64,000 nucleotides of DNA from Aquila chrysaetos chrysaetos (lineage: Eukaryota > Chordata > Aves > Accipitriformes > Accipitridae). Position 1 is the stretch's first letter. Every line of letters starts with the position of its first letter. The notes below the pieces were generated by a model. It searched no databases, was not told the DNA's origin, and saw only the letters and a program-made list of their open reading frames with translations. This document shows, one piece after another, positions 10,801-21,707 of this stretch. The stretch covers positions 558,001 through 622,000 of the forward strand of contig NC_044007.1 in NCBI RefSeq assembly GCF_900496995.4, read 5' to 3'. The position numbers and the translations under genes were made by a program.

Positions 10801-12242
10801 GGTGTCTCCTCACCAGAGTTCGCTGGCTCCCGGCTCCTTGCCCGTGGAAGGGGAACCGCTGCTGCCGTCCCCTCCCACGCAGGACTTCCACGCCCTGGAA
10901 ATCTGCGCCCCAGGCAGCAGCAGCTGCGCTGGCTGGGTCTCGCCCTCCTTCCAAAGCCAGCCCAAGGGCACGGGGTGGTTCCTGCCACCCATGCAGCCTG
11001 GCTGACTAGACTGACTAGCCCTGTGCTGCCTGGCTCTGAGGACGCTGACTCACTCCTGCCTGCTCTCTGCCCTTCCCCCGCCCCGAGGCAGCTCTCCCTC
11101 TTTCCTTCCTCCGACGTACAGCTGGGCCAAAAACGGGGTTGGCGCAGGGAGCAGAGTCTGGCATGGTGTTTCTCATGCCTCCACTTGCTGTTGCAGCTAC
11201 AACCCCGACCTGGATTCAGACCCCTTTGGAGAGGACGGCAGCCTCTGGTCCTTCAACTACTTCTTTTACAACAAGAGGCTGAAGAGGATTGTCTTTTTTA
11301 CCTGTCGTTCCATCAGGTCAGGCCACATGACATCTCTGAAGTCACCCTAAAAAAGAATCACCTTGCCGGATCCCTGCAGGGGAGGAACCTTTGGCCCTCA
11401 CTGGCCCCTCAGCTGGGTGCGGTAGATACATGCTCAGGAGCTGCCATCCCGGCACTGCTCCGGCACCGTTGCCTGCATGCCAGGTTGGCCAGGGAGAATG
11501 GAGCTCAACCAGAGCCCAGTTCCCTCCGTCCTCCCAAGACGCACGTCACCAAAGGACAAGCCGAAGGGACCTGTGGTCCCCAGGGAAGGGGTGGTCCTTC
11601 ACCTGGCACCACGCTGCTCTTCACGGGCACGGAGGGGCACATATAGGGGGACAGTAACCCCTTGGGGGGCACTGCCCACGGCCAGCCCCTCCTTCCCGTG
11701 GGCTCGATTTGGATGCAGAGGAGACTCTTAGCAGGGACCTAAGCCCACTGGAGAGAGGAGCGGGATCTCCCCCGCGGACGCACCGTCGCAGAGGGGTGCC
11801 GGCTGGGCGCTTACATTGTGCTGCCCTTTTTCCTCCAGTGGGTATGCATACACGCGCTCGGAAGCTGGCAACGAGCTGGACATGGATCTTGGTGAAGAGG
11901 ATGTGGAGGAGAAGAGGGGTGCCGGCGACACCGAGAGCGGCAGCATCGAGGAGGACAGGTGTGTGAACTCGGCACTCCGGCTTGGCCCAGCGTGCCGGCT
12001 GCAGGCTCCCGCTCCGAGGGGAGAGGAGCTCCGGCTCCTGCAGGGGGACAAGGGCCCCGGCCTGCTGGGCATGAAGTTTCTGCTCCGCTGCCTCGGGAGC
12101 GTGGCTTGGAGCTCGATGGGGCCGAGCTGCTCTCGCACCGAGCAGCGATGCTGCTCCCGCTGTGCCTCCTCCTGCCTCAGCGTGGCCGCAGAGCAGTAAC
12201 GCCCGTGTGCTTGGTTACAGGTTGCAAGTTATTTGCATGTGA
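4846..12242 (+). CDS. MAF1: MAF1, repressor of RNA polymerase III transcription
   Basis: MAF1 binds RNA polymerase III and represses tRNA and 5S rRNA synthesis downstream of mTORC1. Seven coding exons join in frame to 253 residues (human 256): 4846-4928, 8341-8469, 9326-9491, 10526-10647, 11197-11316, 11839-11958, 12221-12242. All introns are GT-AG. Seen: N-terminal [16 protein letters not shown] (A box), central [17 protein letters not shown] (B box) and [19 protein letters not shown] followed by [15 protein letters not shown] (C box), then an acidic tail ([10 protein letters not shown]) ending DRLQVICM. Serines 60, 68 and 75, the mTORC1 sites known in mammals, fall at the same numbers. The last coding exon has only 22 coding bases; it is supported by the frame and by the ending similar to mammalian ...DRVPVICI. 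The first exon carries 56 bases of 5' UTR from 4790. SHARPIN is divergent upstream. Confidence 0.96.
5510..6350 (-). repeat. Possible degenerate LTR-like or other old repeat (tentative)
   Basis: Composition changes sharply at 5543-5705 (AT-rich, ATTATTAGT-like words) within otherwise GC-rich sequence, and is followed by about 600 bases of C/T-rich sequence. This could be an antisense solo LTR, but no clear terminal inverted repeat or target-site duplication was found. Confidence 0.2.
7141..7800 (-). mobile_element. CR1 non-LTR retrotransposon, 5'-truncated, antisense
   Basis: It begins with the reverse complement of the CR1 3' end (atcatagaatggtttggg) and runs into the reverse-transcriptase C-terminal coding region. 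On the minus strand the decayed protein reads [18 protein letters not shown]-like words (here [18 protein letters not shown]) and [19 protein letters not shown]. It is 5'-truncated, as is usual for CR1, and not capable of movement. Confidence 0.88.
8622..9271 (-). mobile_element. CR1 non-LTR retrotransposon, 5'-truncated, antisense (second subfamily)
   Basis: It starts with ttcatagaatcacagaatca and contains the reverse complement of the CR1 3' UTR plus the end of the reverse-transcriptase frame. The minus strand keeps an almost uninterrupted tail ([37 protein letters not shown]). Its 3'-end wording differs from the copies at 7141 and 57537, so it belongs to another CR1 subfamily. It ends about 54 bp before the acceptor of MAF1 coding exon 3. 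Confidence 0.88.
10091..10114. repeat. (TGTC)n microsatellite
   Basis: Six perfect GTCT units in MAF1 intron 4. Confidence 0.9.
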
Positions 12243-13768
12243 GTTTGCAGAACCGCTCCGAGGTGCCTGGCAGCCCTGCCGAACCGCCCTTCTGCCTGCG
12301 TCCCGCAGACGAGGCAGCCCCAAGCTCCCAAACTGCCCCCCACCCAGCAGCTGCGGCATCGCTCTGCCCAACACATACACTGGAGTACCCCAGGCATCTT
12401 GGAGCATGACAGACTGAAAGCAGCTGCGGCCTCCTGGCTGAAGACACGTCCCCTCGCTCTGGTGCTGCCGGCCAACCTCCCCTTTCCCCTCGCCCGTGGC
12501 TGCTGCAGCGCGGGCCGGGGCTCGCCGGACAGCTGTGTGGGAGCTCCGAGAAGCTTTGCTGCACTTTATCGCTGATCTCATTGGCTGCACTGACCTGCAA
12601 ACTCCTCGTGGCGCTGAAGCCGGGCTGGATCTCCCTCGAGCACTTTTCTGGACTGGTTGTGACCCAGCAAACGCCGTCCGTCCACAGCACCGGCGGCAGC
12701 GGAGGGATGCCTCTGCCCGGCCTCCTCCGGAAGCAGCGTTGCTGAACTCCCCATGAACTGTCCTCAGCTCCTTCCCCAGAGAAGAGTCCATTTGTTTCAA
12801 AGAGGTTTGCTTTGCTCTTGCCCTCCCACAGTGGTTTTCTCTAGTGTTTTCGTTTTGTTGGTTGGTTGTTTTATCTTTGCTGGGTGGTGCCAGCGTCCTG
12901 CACTGGTCCTGTGCAGAGGGGTCCCACCAAGCAGTCCTGCGGGTGAACGCTGGACTGGACGCCTCAGCCCTTACCTCCCATGGTTTTATTTGGGGTTTTT
13001 TTTAAACCACAGCTGACTTTTGGCAGTCTGGAGGCCAGAGAGGTGCTGGAGCACGGTGGAGGAGCGGCCATGGTGCCGGAGCACGGCTTAGCCCTTGCCG
13101 GGGGCTGCGGTGTCTGTTTTTGTGTTGGGGGTGACCTCAGCCCATGGCAGGAGCGGGGAGCGGGGTGCTGCCGCTCCCACCCACGCTTTGGTTCAACCAC
13201 ATCTCCCCCCGTTCTCTCCGTCCCCCTCACCCAGCTGCTGCAGGGGCAGGTCCCCCCTCTCTGCCCAGGCACCCAGACTTTCAGGGGCCAAGATCCCCCC
13301 CTCCATATCCCAGCATGTGCTGTGTCAGGGCAGGGAGAACTCAGCTGAGCACGCACAAACGAGGGGCAGCAGCTGCCGCAGCATCTGAGCTGCCTCAAAA
13401 CGCCTCCCAGCCCCTGAGAGGAGCCTGCGTTGGGCAGTGCTGTTGTCACAGGTCCTTGTCCCACCCGGGGCTGCCTGTGCCACCCCTGCCCCTCTGTCTG
13501 GGGGTCTGTTGGAGGGGTCTCCCTCGTCCCTCCCGCTGAGGGCTGAGTGGCTTTTGGAAGAGTCTGGCTGGGGAGGTGGAGCAGATGATGCCCCGAGGCT
13601 GGAGACTCCCGCTGCTGGGGGGCTTCCCCAAGGGGCTTCCCCACGTCCCTGCCCCACATCCCTGTCCTGTCCTGGGCTTGGTGGGAGGTGAGAGGCTCCA
13701 GGTGAGGTTGCAGACCCGGCTCCAGGCTCCGGCCAGGTCAGGCAGGGCCTTGGGCTGTGGAGGGAAGG

Positions 13769-13787
13769 CAGACAGACAGACAGACAG
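13769..13787. repeat. (CAGA)n microsatellite
   Basis: Perfect CAGA repeat within the probable MAF1 3' UTR; complementary in sequence to the intronic (TGTC)n at 10091. Confidence 0.85.
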
Positions 13788-14235
13788 GTATCCCCACTCC
13801 TTCCCCCATTGTGGAGCATGCAGAGGTGGGCGCCGGCAGCAGCGTGGTGTTACTGATGGCGGCTCTCCCCGGCACCTCTCCCTCACTGTAACTCCTCAGA
13901 AGCTTGTTTTTAAGTGAGAGTTTGTTTCCTCATTGCTCTTCAGGACAGACCTGAGCCCCAGCCCCCTGCTGCCGCCCAGGGAGGGGTTTGCCTTTGGCTC
14001 CCATCACGCTGCCCCCTTCTCCCACCGTAGCTCGCAGGACCCTTGCACCTCCCTCTGCACCCACCTGGGCTCCCCGGGGCCCCGGCACGGCCTCTGCAGG
14101 GTGGGAGCAGGATTTGGCCCCATCCCATCTCTGCCATCCTTCGCCTCTCTACTAGCGCGCTGCTGTGGCTGCCTGCCCCGTTTGAACCCTGTCAGGGAAC
14201 TTGGACTTCACGGCATAGCAATGTATCGTTACACC

Positions 14236-14241
14236 AATAAA
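14236..14241 (+). terminator. MAF1: Polyadenylation signal AATAAA, probable MAF1
   Basis: Canonical AATAAA followed by a T-rich stretch, the first downstream of the MAF1 stop. A second, ttAATAAAagtatt near 14960, could serve a longer isoform. Confidence 0.55.
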
Positions 14242-14260
14242 GTTTTTCTGTGATTCGCCA

Positions 14261-17200
14261 CCACTTCTTTCGGGGACCCCGTGTGGGGGGAGCCCGTCCC
14301 GCTGCGGCCACGGGGGGTGGCATCTGGGCTGCGGGATGTACCAGGGGGTCACACGGATTGGGGATGGCAGGGGGTCTCGGTCCTGCTGGGACCCGGGCTC
14401 CCCACCCCGGGACGCAGGCGCAGAGCCGGGGCCGTGCTGTGCCCAGTGTCCCTCTGCCACCACGCAGGAGCTGGGGTCTCCCGGGGCTCTCGGTCCCCCC
14501 CCGGCCCCTGCCGCCCCTCTCTGTGGATGCTGCTGTCCCTTCCTCCTGCAGGTGCTGTGCAGGGAGCACCCGGAGACCCCCGGGACGTGCCCGAGGCTGT
14601 GGCCACCGCTGGCAGCTGCCACCGGAGCGCCACACATCCCATGTCCCCCCAGCCAGCTGCCTGTCCCGGGCACCGCAGGACAGTCACGGCGCTGGAGCCA
14701 GGACGGGCTCTGGGACAGCCCGGCTGCCGGCCCTGCCCGGCTCCGGTGCTCCCTGCCTCCATGTGCCGGCTGGTGGGTGCCGGGCATGGGCTGCCTTGTG
14801 CCGTGCCACCGTCAGGTCCTTCCCCACCCTCCCGGTGTGGTCTCCGGCTCCCGTCGCCACCACAGCTTCTGGTTGTGCCGGTGTTTCTGCTCGGCGCTGG
14901 CTGGGCACTGCCAGCTTGCCGTCCTGCATTTAATGAACAGACCCCGTGTTCCTTCGTTAATAAAAGTATTAAATACCACAGATCAGACTGGTGGCAGTGG
15001 GACCGACAGCACTGTGCTGGTTCCCAAATGCCGCTAGGAAGGCACCGACTAAGGAAGATGGCAGCGGAAACGGTGTTTTCCGTCCCCAGGGAGCAGCCGG
15101 GAGCCCACTGGGCTCCACTGGCACCAAGGAGGGGATTTCTCTCCCAAGAGAGCAACACTGCGGCTCTGCCCACCCGTTCCTGGCACAGAAACCCTGTGGC
15201 TGAACCAGGGCAGGTTCTACCATGCCAGGGGCAAGGCTCTGCCATGCCAGAGCTCGTGCCGTGGGCTCTGTGTGGTGCAGAGTGCGGTCAGCCCCAGCTG
15301 CGGGACCCCCCCTGCCCTCCCGATGTGGCCCCCGCAGCAGAGCACATCCCTGGAGCGCATCCTGGAAAGGACCACAGAGCTGGACAGGCTCAGCATGTCT
15401 CTGAGCCATTGCCTTTACAATTAATTATCCGGCGTGAACCGGGGTGGTCCCATCCCACTGGCATGGCAGATGGGTTTGGGGGCTGGTTTTAGAAATACCT
15501 TCTTTCTTTGTGTGTCCCTTTGGAGTGTCATTGCCCTGCCGTCCCCTCCCGAGCAGCAGCAGTGGGCTCCCCTGGCCGTTTGGTCTCTGCCTTCACTTCC
15601 AGTTAGCGCTTCATCCTCTAATTTATCGCTTTATCCTCACTTGAATCAGATTTGAGGGAGTTTTGGCTCTTCAGTTCCTGGATATTTTGTAGGTTTTGGC
15701 TGAGCCGCTTTCCTTTTAAAGGAGATCTTTAAGCTGGAGTTCATGGTGATGTTCCCAGCTGGCATTGTGTCCAGAAATCCTGGCTCTTGCGAAGCTTGCA
15801 GTGCACGCTGCGCTGCAGCACATTGGGAACGCCGGGATACGAGCAGCTGGCAGTGCCAGCTCGTGCCATCAGTTGTCAGATACCTCGAACTTCAAACGTC
15901 ACTTTTTTGATATTAACTTCTGGCAGGTTTTCTCCTCCCGACTGCCACATATTTGCTATGGGATGGAGCTCCTGAGGAGGAACTGAGGCGGCCGTCACTC
16001 TGGGGTGTGAGGCTCGTCCCGTGGGCTTGCCCTGTGTGCAGAGGAAGACCGATGGTTAAACTCTCATTAAAGCAGGACACTAATGAGCTGTGCTGCAGCC
16101 CAGGCAGCGGGAAGACGGACGTCACTGCTGCATTGCTCGGGCTGCCGTTTAGGGAGCACGGGAGCTTCCTGGCGCAGCGGTGACCTGCCATGTGGTGCAA
16201 ATTTCGCACAAGAGGAAAGGACACAGCTCCCGGGATTTTTTGGAAGAACTGAGGTGACCTTCAGGTGCCCGGGGGACGTTTGGTGCAGCCTCGTACCACA
16301 AACACCGCCTAACTCCAGCGGTGCAAGCATTGGAGCAGCAGAGCCACGCAGAAGCAGAGCAGAGGTTTGGCTTTGGAAGATTGTAGCTAACGAAGCGCAG
16401 CCACTCTAATGAGCACAGGTAGCTCCAGGATGCCCCAAAGCCTGGGGACAACCTGGGTCAGTGCCGGTGTGTGCTCCACAAGGCAGCCAAGGCGGCTCCA
16501 TCCATGACAGCTCTGTGTACATGCCGGTTGTGCGTACAGCCACTGTTCCCAGCAGTGACTCCATCATTTGCCCCAGGGACAATGTTCCTTCACTGCCAGA
16601 GTCTCACCTGCATCAGTTCCTTCACTGGCACGCAGACACGGCGCAGGCGAGCTGGGCTGCCTGGGACTGGGGGCTGCTCTTCTCCTAGCCCTCAATGGGG
16701 TGAATTTTGGTTTAGCAGAGCTCAAGCACGGCTCCAGCCAGCTCAAGACCAAGCTCCGTGGGAGAGGCAGAGGGATGGATCCGGAGGCAGCGGGTGGGAG
16801 CAGCCCAGGCTTTGGTGAGCCCGACACGAGGGGACTGGCGGCTGGCCGGCACCTTCCAAACCCACATCTCCACTGCCTAGAAAAGCAGATTTTCCCAGAG
16901 TTAAGACATGTTGCCGAATTACTTCATCTTGAGACCCTGGATTAGCAAGTCCCTGAAGAGCGGGGGCTTCCACGGCACTGCTGGCACTGGTGACCAGCGA
17001 TCCAGCCTGATTTCTGTGTCCTCCTCTTTCCCCTCCGATGTGAGCAGCTGTCAAGGTGACCTGGTAAACCCACCGCAGCGATGGGCGTCCCATCAGCCAG
17101 GGGCCCTGGGGCATGGCCAGCGAGCTGGGATCTGGGGCTCTCAGGGGTCCCAGGGCAGGGGCTGCAGCTCTGCCCGTCCCCCCGAGGGCTGCTGGAGGGG

Positions 17201-20200
17201 GAACAGGAGCCTCTGGCGGGCCCACGGCTCCTCCGGACAAGGGTGGGAGCCAGGACCGGGGCAGGATCTCGCTGCTGGGTTGCTGGTTCCACAGGGTGGG
17301 TGGGCTTGTCCTGGGGGGCTGGTGGGCGGTGGGCTTCTCCTGGGGGGCTAGGGGATGGCGCGCATCTCCTGGGGGGCTTGTGGCGGTGGGATTCTCCTGG
17401 GGGACTGGGGGCTGGTGGGCTTCTGGGGGACTTTGAGGAGATGGGCTTCTCCTGGAGGGCTTGTGGGCGGTGGGCTTCTCCTGAGGGCTCTGTGCATCGT
17501 GGGCTGTTCGCAGGCGTGTGCTCCGCTCTCCCTCCAGAGATGCGCAGCGGTTCATGCGCTGACCGTGTCTTGCTGTTGGCACGGCGCAGTAGCGGCAGCA
17601 GCAGGCAGTGAGCTTTGCACCAGCACCAGGGTTGCCAGAGCTGCCGCAGGGTGCCCGGGGCCAGGCTGCCCACTGCAGCCTCACGGGCAGGGCGCTGAGA
17701 CCCCCAGCACCGATGCACACACGCTGCCTGTCCTGCCCGGCTGCAGGCAGCTGGGTGGTCCGGAGAAAGACAGACGCCATGGGGTCTCATCCTGAGCACC
17801 GGCAGAGCTTGCAGCCATGCGCTGCTTTGCCAGGGCTTGGAGGAGGCATCTCCCCCTCCATCACTGAAAGCGGCTGGGAAAGGCAGCCAGGGCTGCTCCT
17901 GCCACGCCGACTGCCTTGTTTAGGGCTCATCCAGTGCACTTCTGATGCAAAAAAATACCTTATTTAATAAAGCATCCAGTGGCAAAGTCACTTCTCTCTC
18001 TGGCACCTCTTGGCAGCAAGGCTCTGGGTCGGCACACACCAGGGCATCATGCCGTGGCTGCAGAGCCCCGTTCTGCTGAATGCTTCACTCCTGCTATATG
18101 TAGGAGATCATCGAGATGCTGGAACACTTTGGAACTGAGCTCGCTGTCCCCAGGCCTCTCCGGCTGCAGTTTTTGGTGTGCTGTGAGCCCCGATGTATTT
18201 TTAAAGGCTGCCGGAGCTGGCCTGTGGAGCAGCGCTCCCTCCCGGAGCGTTATCCAGGTGTGAGGCTCAGGTAGGAGAAGGTCGGAGCCGTGCTCTGCCG
18301 TGCCCACGGTGGCTCTGCGACCTGCCCGTGCTCGGGTGGGTTTCATGGGAGGGGGCGAGAGTGGTCTCTTGTCCCGAAGGAGAATCCCGTGGGAAAACCC
18401 GGTCCCAGGCATCCAGCCAGGGCTGGTCAGAGGAAGAAACGCTTCTCCCTCTACATCGCTGGGAGAAAGGAGATGCTTAATTGCAGCTGTGTAATTGCAA
18501 TTACCTGTTGTGCGTGCTCCAGGGCGAGTGGGATGGTTTGTGGTCGGTGCATCTGGGTACCGGTGCCGCGGGGGGCTGAGGGGGAAGGCAGCACCGGTCT
18601 TTGGGGGTGAATGCAAAACCCCTGCGTGGGAGGGACGCCGTCAGCCAAGGGGTCGATGCGGTAGGGATGAACAGCCTTTGAAGCGGGGAGAGTGCAAATT
18701 AATGATGTTGGCATTTATAAATACAGTCAGCTTAATTAAAAGATCTTTGAAGAGGAAAAGGCAAGAACAGTGATTTAATCAGAGGGTCTCCAAGGGTGGA
18801 AAAACAAATTCTTCATCGGAGAGAGAACACTGATTCTCGTATAATTTGCTCGTAGCATCTGCTGTGCCACCCGGAGAGCCGAGCACCGCTGCTCATCCAA
18901 CGGGAAGCATTCTGGCGAACGCGTTCAGCTGCTTTCCTGCTGAAGTAGCTGTGCGGCTTCCCGGGATCTTGGATCCTGCAATCACTGTGCGAAAGTGCCG
19001 GCTTGTTCCTGCTGGGGCTTGGCTGCTTATTCACCTGGGTACCGTGCCGGGGAGCTCCCGTCCCTGAGCCGGTGGCAGTGGGTGACCTACCGGGAGCCCC
19101 CCAGGAACTCCAGGAACGGGACCTTGGGCTGCAGCAGCTCGGCACAGCGGCACACGCACCCCCTCTCCTGCCCCCAGTGTGAGCCCAGGGAATGCTAAAG
19201 GAGCAAAAGAAGATGAAGAAAATCAAGAATTATTATTATTATTTAAAAATAAAATTAAGAGGAAAAGCCACCCCCCTGGAGTGTGTGGGATGGTCGATAC
19301 ATCATTTCCCCGCTCCCAGCAGCCAGCATTTTCCATAGGCAAACCGCAGGGCTCTCCCGCGCCACCAGCTGGGACCCCCCGAAGCTGAGGGGCCCCCCCA
19401 AACCCCTCCACGTCTTGTTTGGGTTTCTCGGGCCGCTCATCACCCCAACGCAGGCTTGAAGCGGCACAAACAGTTTGTATTATGACAGTTTTCCCCTTTT
19501 AAGTTTGTTTTTCCTTCTGCCTAAAGTTTCTGTGCACAGCACCGCAGTATTTTGGGGGGATTGTGTTAAATTTTGAAGTCTTGATTTATTTAGTTTATAG
19601 ACCCTGGAACTTCTGTTTTAGTCATGCATTGGACAGCAGTGGAATTGAGGTTTCTTTGAGAACTCTCCTATAACTTGTTTTTCCAGCCTGCCAGGAGCCA
19701 GGCCATGCTTTCAGTCCTCTCTTGCTTTATTGAGCTTTTTTGAGCAGCTTTATTGAGCAAATGCTGCTTATTTTTTCTCCTCTGTGTCATATCTGCTGAT
19801 ATGTCAGCTGGATTTTACACCTTGGAAAGCACTTTAAGTGGTGCTTCAGCCTCTCTTCGCGTGCCCTCACTCAGACATGCTGAGGAGAATTCCCAGACCG
19901 CAAAGCTGGGTTTTGTAAAAGATGAGTTTTTAGAAATTATACTATTGCATCTGTGTTTCAGGTTTCTAAATTAAAAAAAAAAAAATCAGGATTTTAGTGT
20001 GATGCATCCAGGACTACTTCCCCTGCGCAGAATTTTCTCTCCTAAACGCCAGTGACTGGAATGTCGCTTCCCTTGCCTGCTCAGAGAGGTCAGTGCGGAG
20101 GAAGAACCGACCTCCTTGACTGGTATTATCCATTTACCTTCCAAAATTGTACTTATACCCACAGCCTTAATGCAGTATAAATCTGTTCTCAAGCAGCCAA

Positions 20201-20370
20201 TGTCATTATCTGGGATTTACTCGACTGCCCAGCCCTTTGCAGGGAGCCGCAGCAGTGGGACGCAGCTGCCGGCTGTCACGGCAGGGACGATGCTGGTGCA
20301 TCGCCTGGGACCGGAGCACTAAAATGACCTCAACTTCAGTGTTTTCCTTTGGAAAGGGCTGGTGTTGGGC
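14261..20370. other. Intergenic region MAF1 to ZNFX1-like, no supported gene
   Basis: GC-rich and full of chance open frames. In human, WDR97 occupies this interval; I recognised no WD-repeat coding sequence. Isolated AATAAA words occur near 14960 and 17964. Two exon-like segments (15338-15424 and about 18104-18257) have splice-like borders but no recognised homology. Contains a minisatellite at 17299-17490. Confidence 0.45.
17299..17490. repeat. Degenerate minisatellite, unit about 30 bp
   Basis: Roughly six imperfect copies of a unit like GTGGGCTTCTCCTGGGGGGC plus a GTGGGCG-type spacer. On the minus strand it produces a Pro-rich open frame (EKPTAHQPP-like words), which I consider an artefact. 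Confidence 0.65.
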
Positions 20371-20372
20371 TC

Positions 20373-21707
20373 TTTATTTGCTGCGTCTCGCTTTGTCACC
20401 CAGCAAAGAGCACTGTCCCTTTTGCCTCTGGCTCCCTGTGCAAGAACCCACCGCCAGCCCCGGAGGTCGGGCATTTAGAACCGGGGTTTTTGCTGTTTTT
20501 CCCTGCGAGCTGCAGGAAGGGGGTTTGGCTGCGGTGCCTGGAATTCGCGTTGACCATCTGGATGCACAAACTCCATCCAAATCCCCCGGCCAAGCCCGGG
20601 CACCTTCTGTTCCTGCTTCTTCTGTGCTCCCAGAGGAAAGCATTGCTGACCAGCAGCCGGGATCCCCTCCGGGTGCGTCGCCTGTGCCAGGAACCCCCGC
20701 AACCTATTCACCCACCCTGGGAGGATGAGGGTTTTTCTCCCAGCGTGGGAGCCACCCATCCCTGCAGAGAAAGTCTTCTCCTCCCTGGGGACGGCATCAA
20801 CAGGGACCCTGGGGCTGCGGATGCGCTCAGAGGGAGCGTGGGACCCTTGGGACCACCCGCTCCCCGGGGGGGATGGGCTCACCGGGGACAGCCAAAGGCG
20901 ACCGCGGGGCTGCCTGGCGAACCACGGATGCTGAGATGCAAGGATTGACGGGCAGCAGAAACAAGGGTGGCTTTGGTCAGGCTTTAGTTACTCAGCAAAG
21001 CAGCGCAGCAACGCAGGCGTTAAAGGGGGATGCGGAGGGGTCCCCGGTTCTGCTGCTGCAGCCTGGAGAGCCGCATCCAGCCGAACCCCCGCAAGGCTGA
21101 ACCTATCTGGGGCAGGGGTGGACGTTTTGTCCCTTGTATGGTGTCACCCGTGCCAGTACCGTGATGGCACCTCTGCTCCAGTGAAGGGAATAGAGCCCAT
21201 GCCCAAGGCCAGTGGCAGTGACTGTTGAAAGCACTGGGGGGTGCAGGAGGCTTTTGGGTGTCACCGTGGCTCCAGCCAGGATCGAGCTGGAAATTGCTGC
21301 AGGTCTGGCTGGGATCATGTTGGGAAATGCCGAGGTGCCTGTCAGGATTGAGCTGGGACTTCCCGTGGGCGCAGCTGGGATCAAGTTGGAGATTGCCGTG
21401 GGCTGGCATCGAGTTTGGCATCACCGTGGGACCAGGCAGGATCGAGTTGGGAATAGCCAATAGTCTGGGATCAGTTGGGACTTGCAGAGGTGCCACCCAG
21501 GATGGAGCCGGGGAGGCACTGGGGAGGGCACGGCTCCCAGCACAGCCGGGGAGCGGGACTGCGGGCAGCACCGTGCCAGCAGCACCGCAGCCCCCAGCTC
21601 CTGCCCGGAGGGAGCCCCTGAGCTGTGCCGCTGGCAGGGGACCATGGAGCAGCAGCTGGCACGGATCTGGCCGCGCACCAGCAGTGGGACCAGCTGCAGG
21701 GATGCCC
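20373..21707 (-). other. 3' flank or 3' UTR of the ZNFX1-like gene
   Basis: Downstream (minus sense) of the ZNFX1-like stop codon. The first AATAAA on the minus strand is at 20373-20378 (TTTATT on plus), giving a possible 3' UTR of about 1.3 kb; this is an inference. It includes a degenerate repeat at 21270-21485. Confidence 0.35.
21270..21485. repeat. Degenerate tandem repeat, unit roughly 35-40 bp
   Basis: Repeated words such as GCTGGGATCAAGTTGG and CAGGATCGAGTTGGGA recur about six times with variation, just past the ZNFX1-like stop codon. Confidence 0.5.

Larger units (their letters stand above)
12243..14260 (+). other. MAF1: MAF1 3' UTR (probable)
   Basis: From the MAF1 stop codon to just past the first AATAAA found downstream, at 14236-14241 (ccAATAAAgtttttctgtg), followed by T/GT-rich sequence. 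No earlier AATAAA was seen in this stretch, so a UTR of about 2 kb is inferred; that is longer than the mammalian one. It includes a (CAGA)n run at 13769-13787. Confidence 0.5.

Noticed and set aside
14281-15492. Plus-strand open frame of about 400 codons after MAF1
   Set aside because: Low-complexity Pro/Gly/Arg/Ser composition, no splice structure and no recognisable domain; several overlapping frames on both strands are equally open.
16743-17799. Minus-strand Pro-rich frames near 17 kb
   Set aside because: Produced by a degenerate 30-bp minisatellite; no motif and no neighbouring exons.
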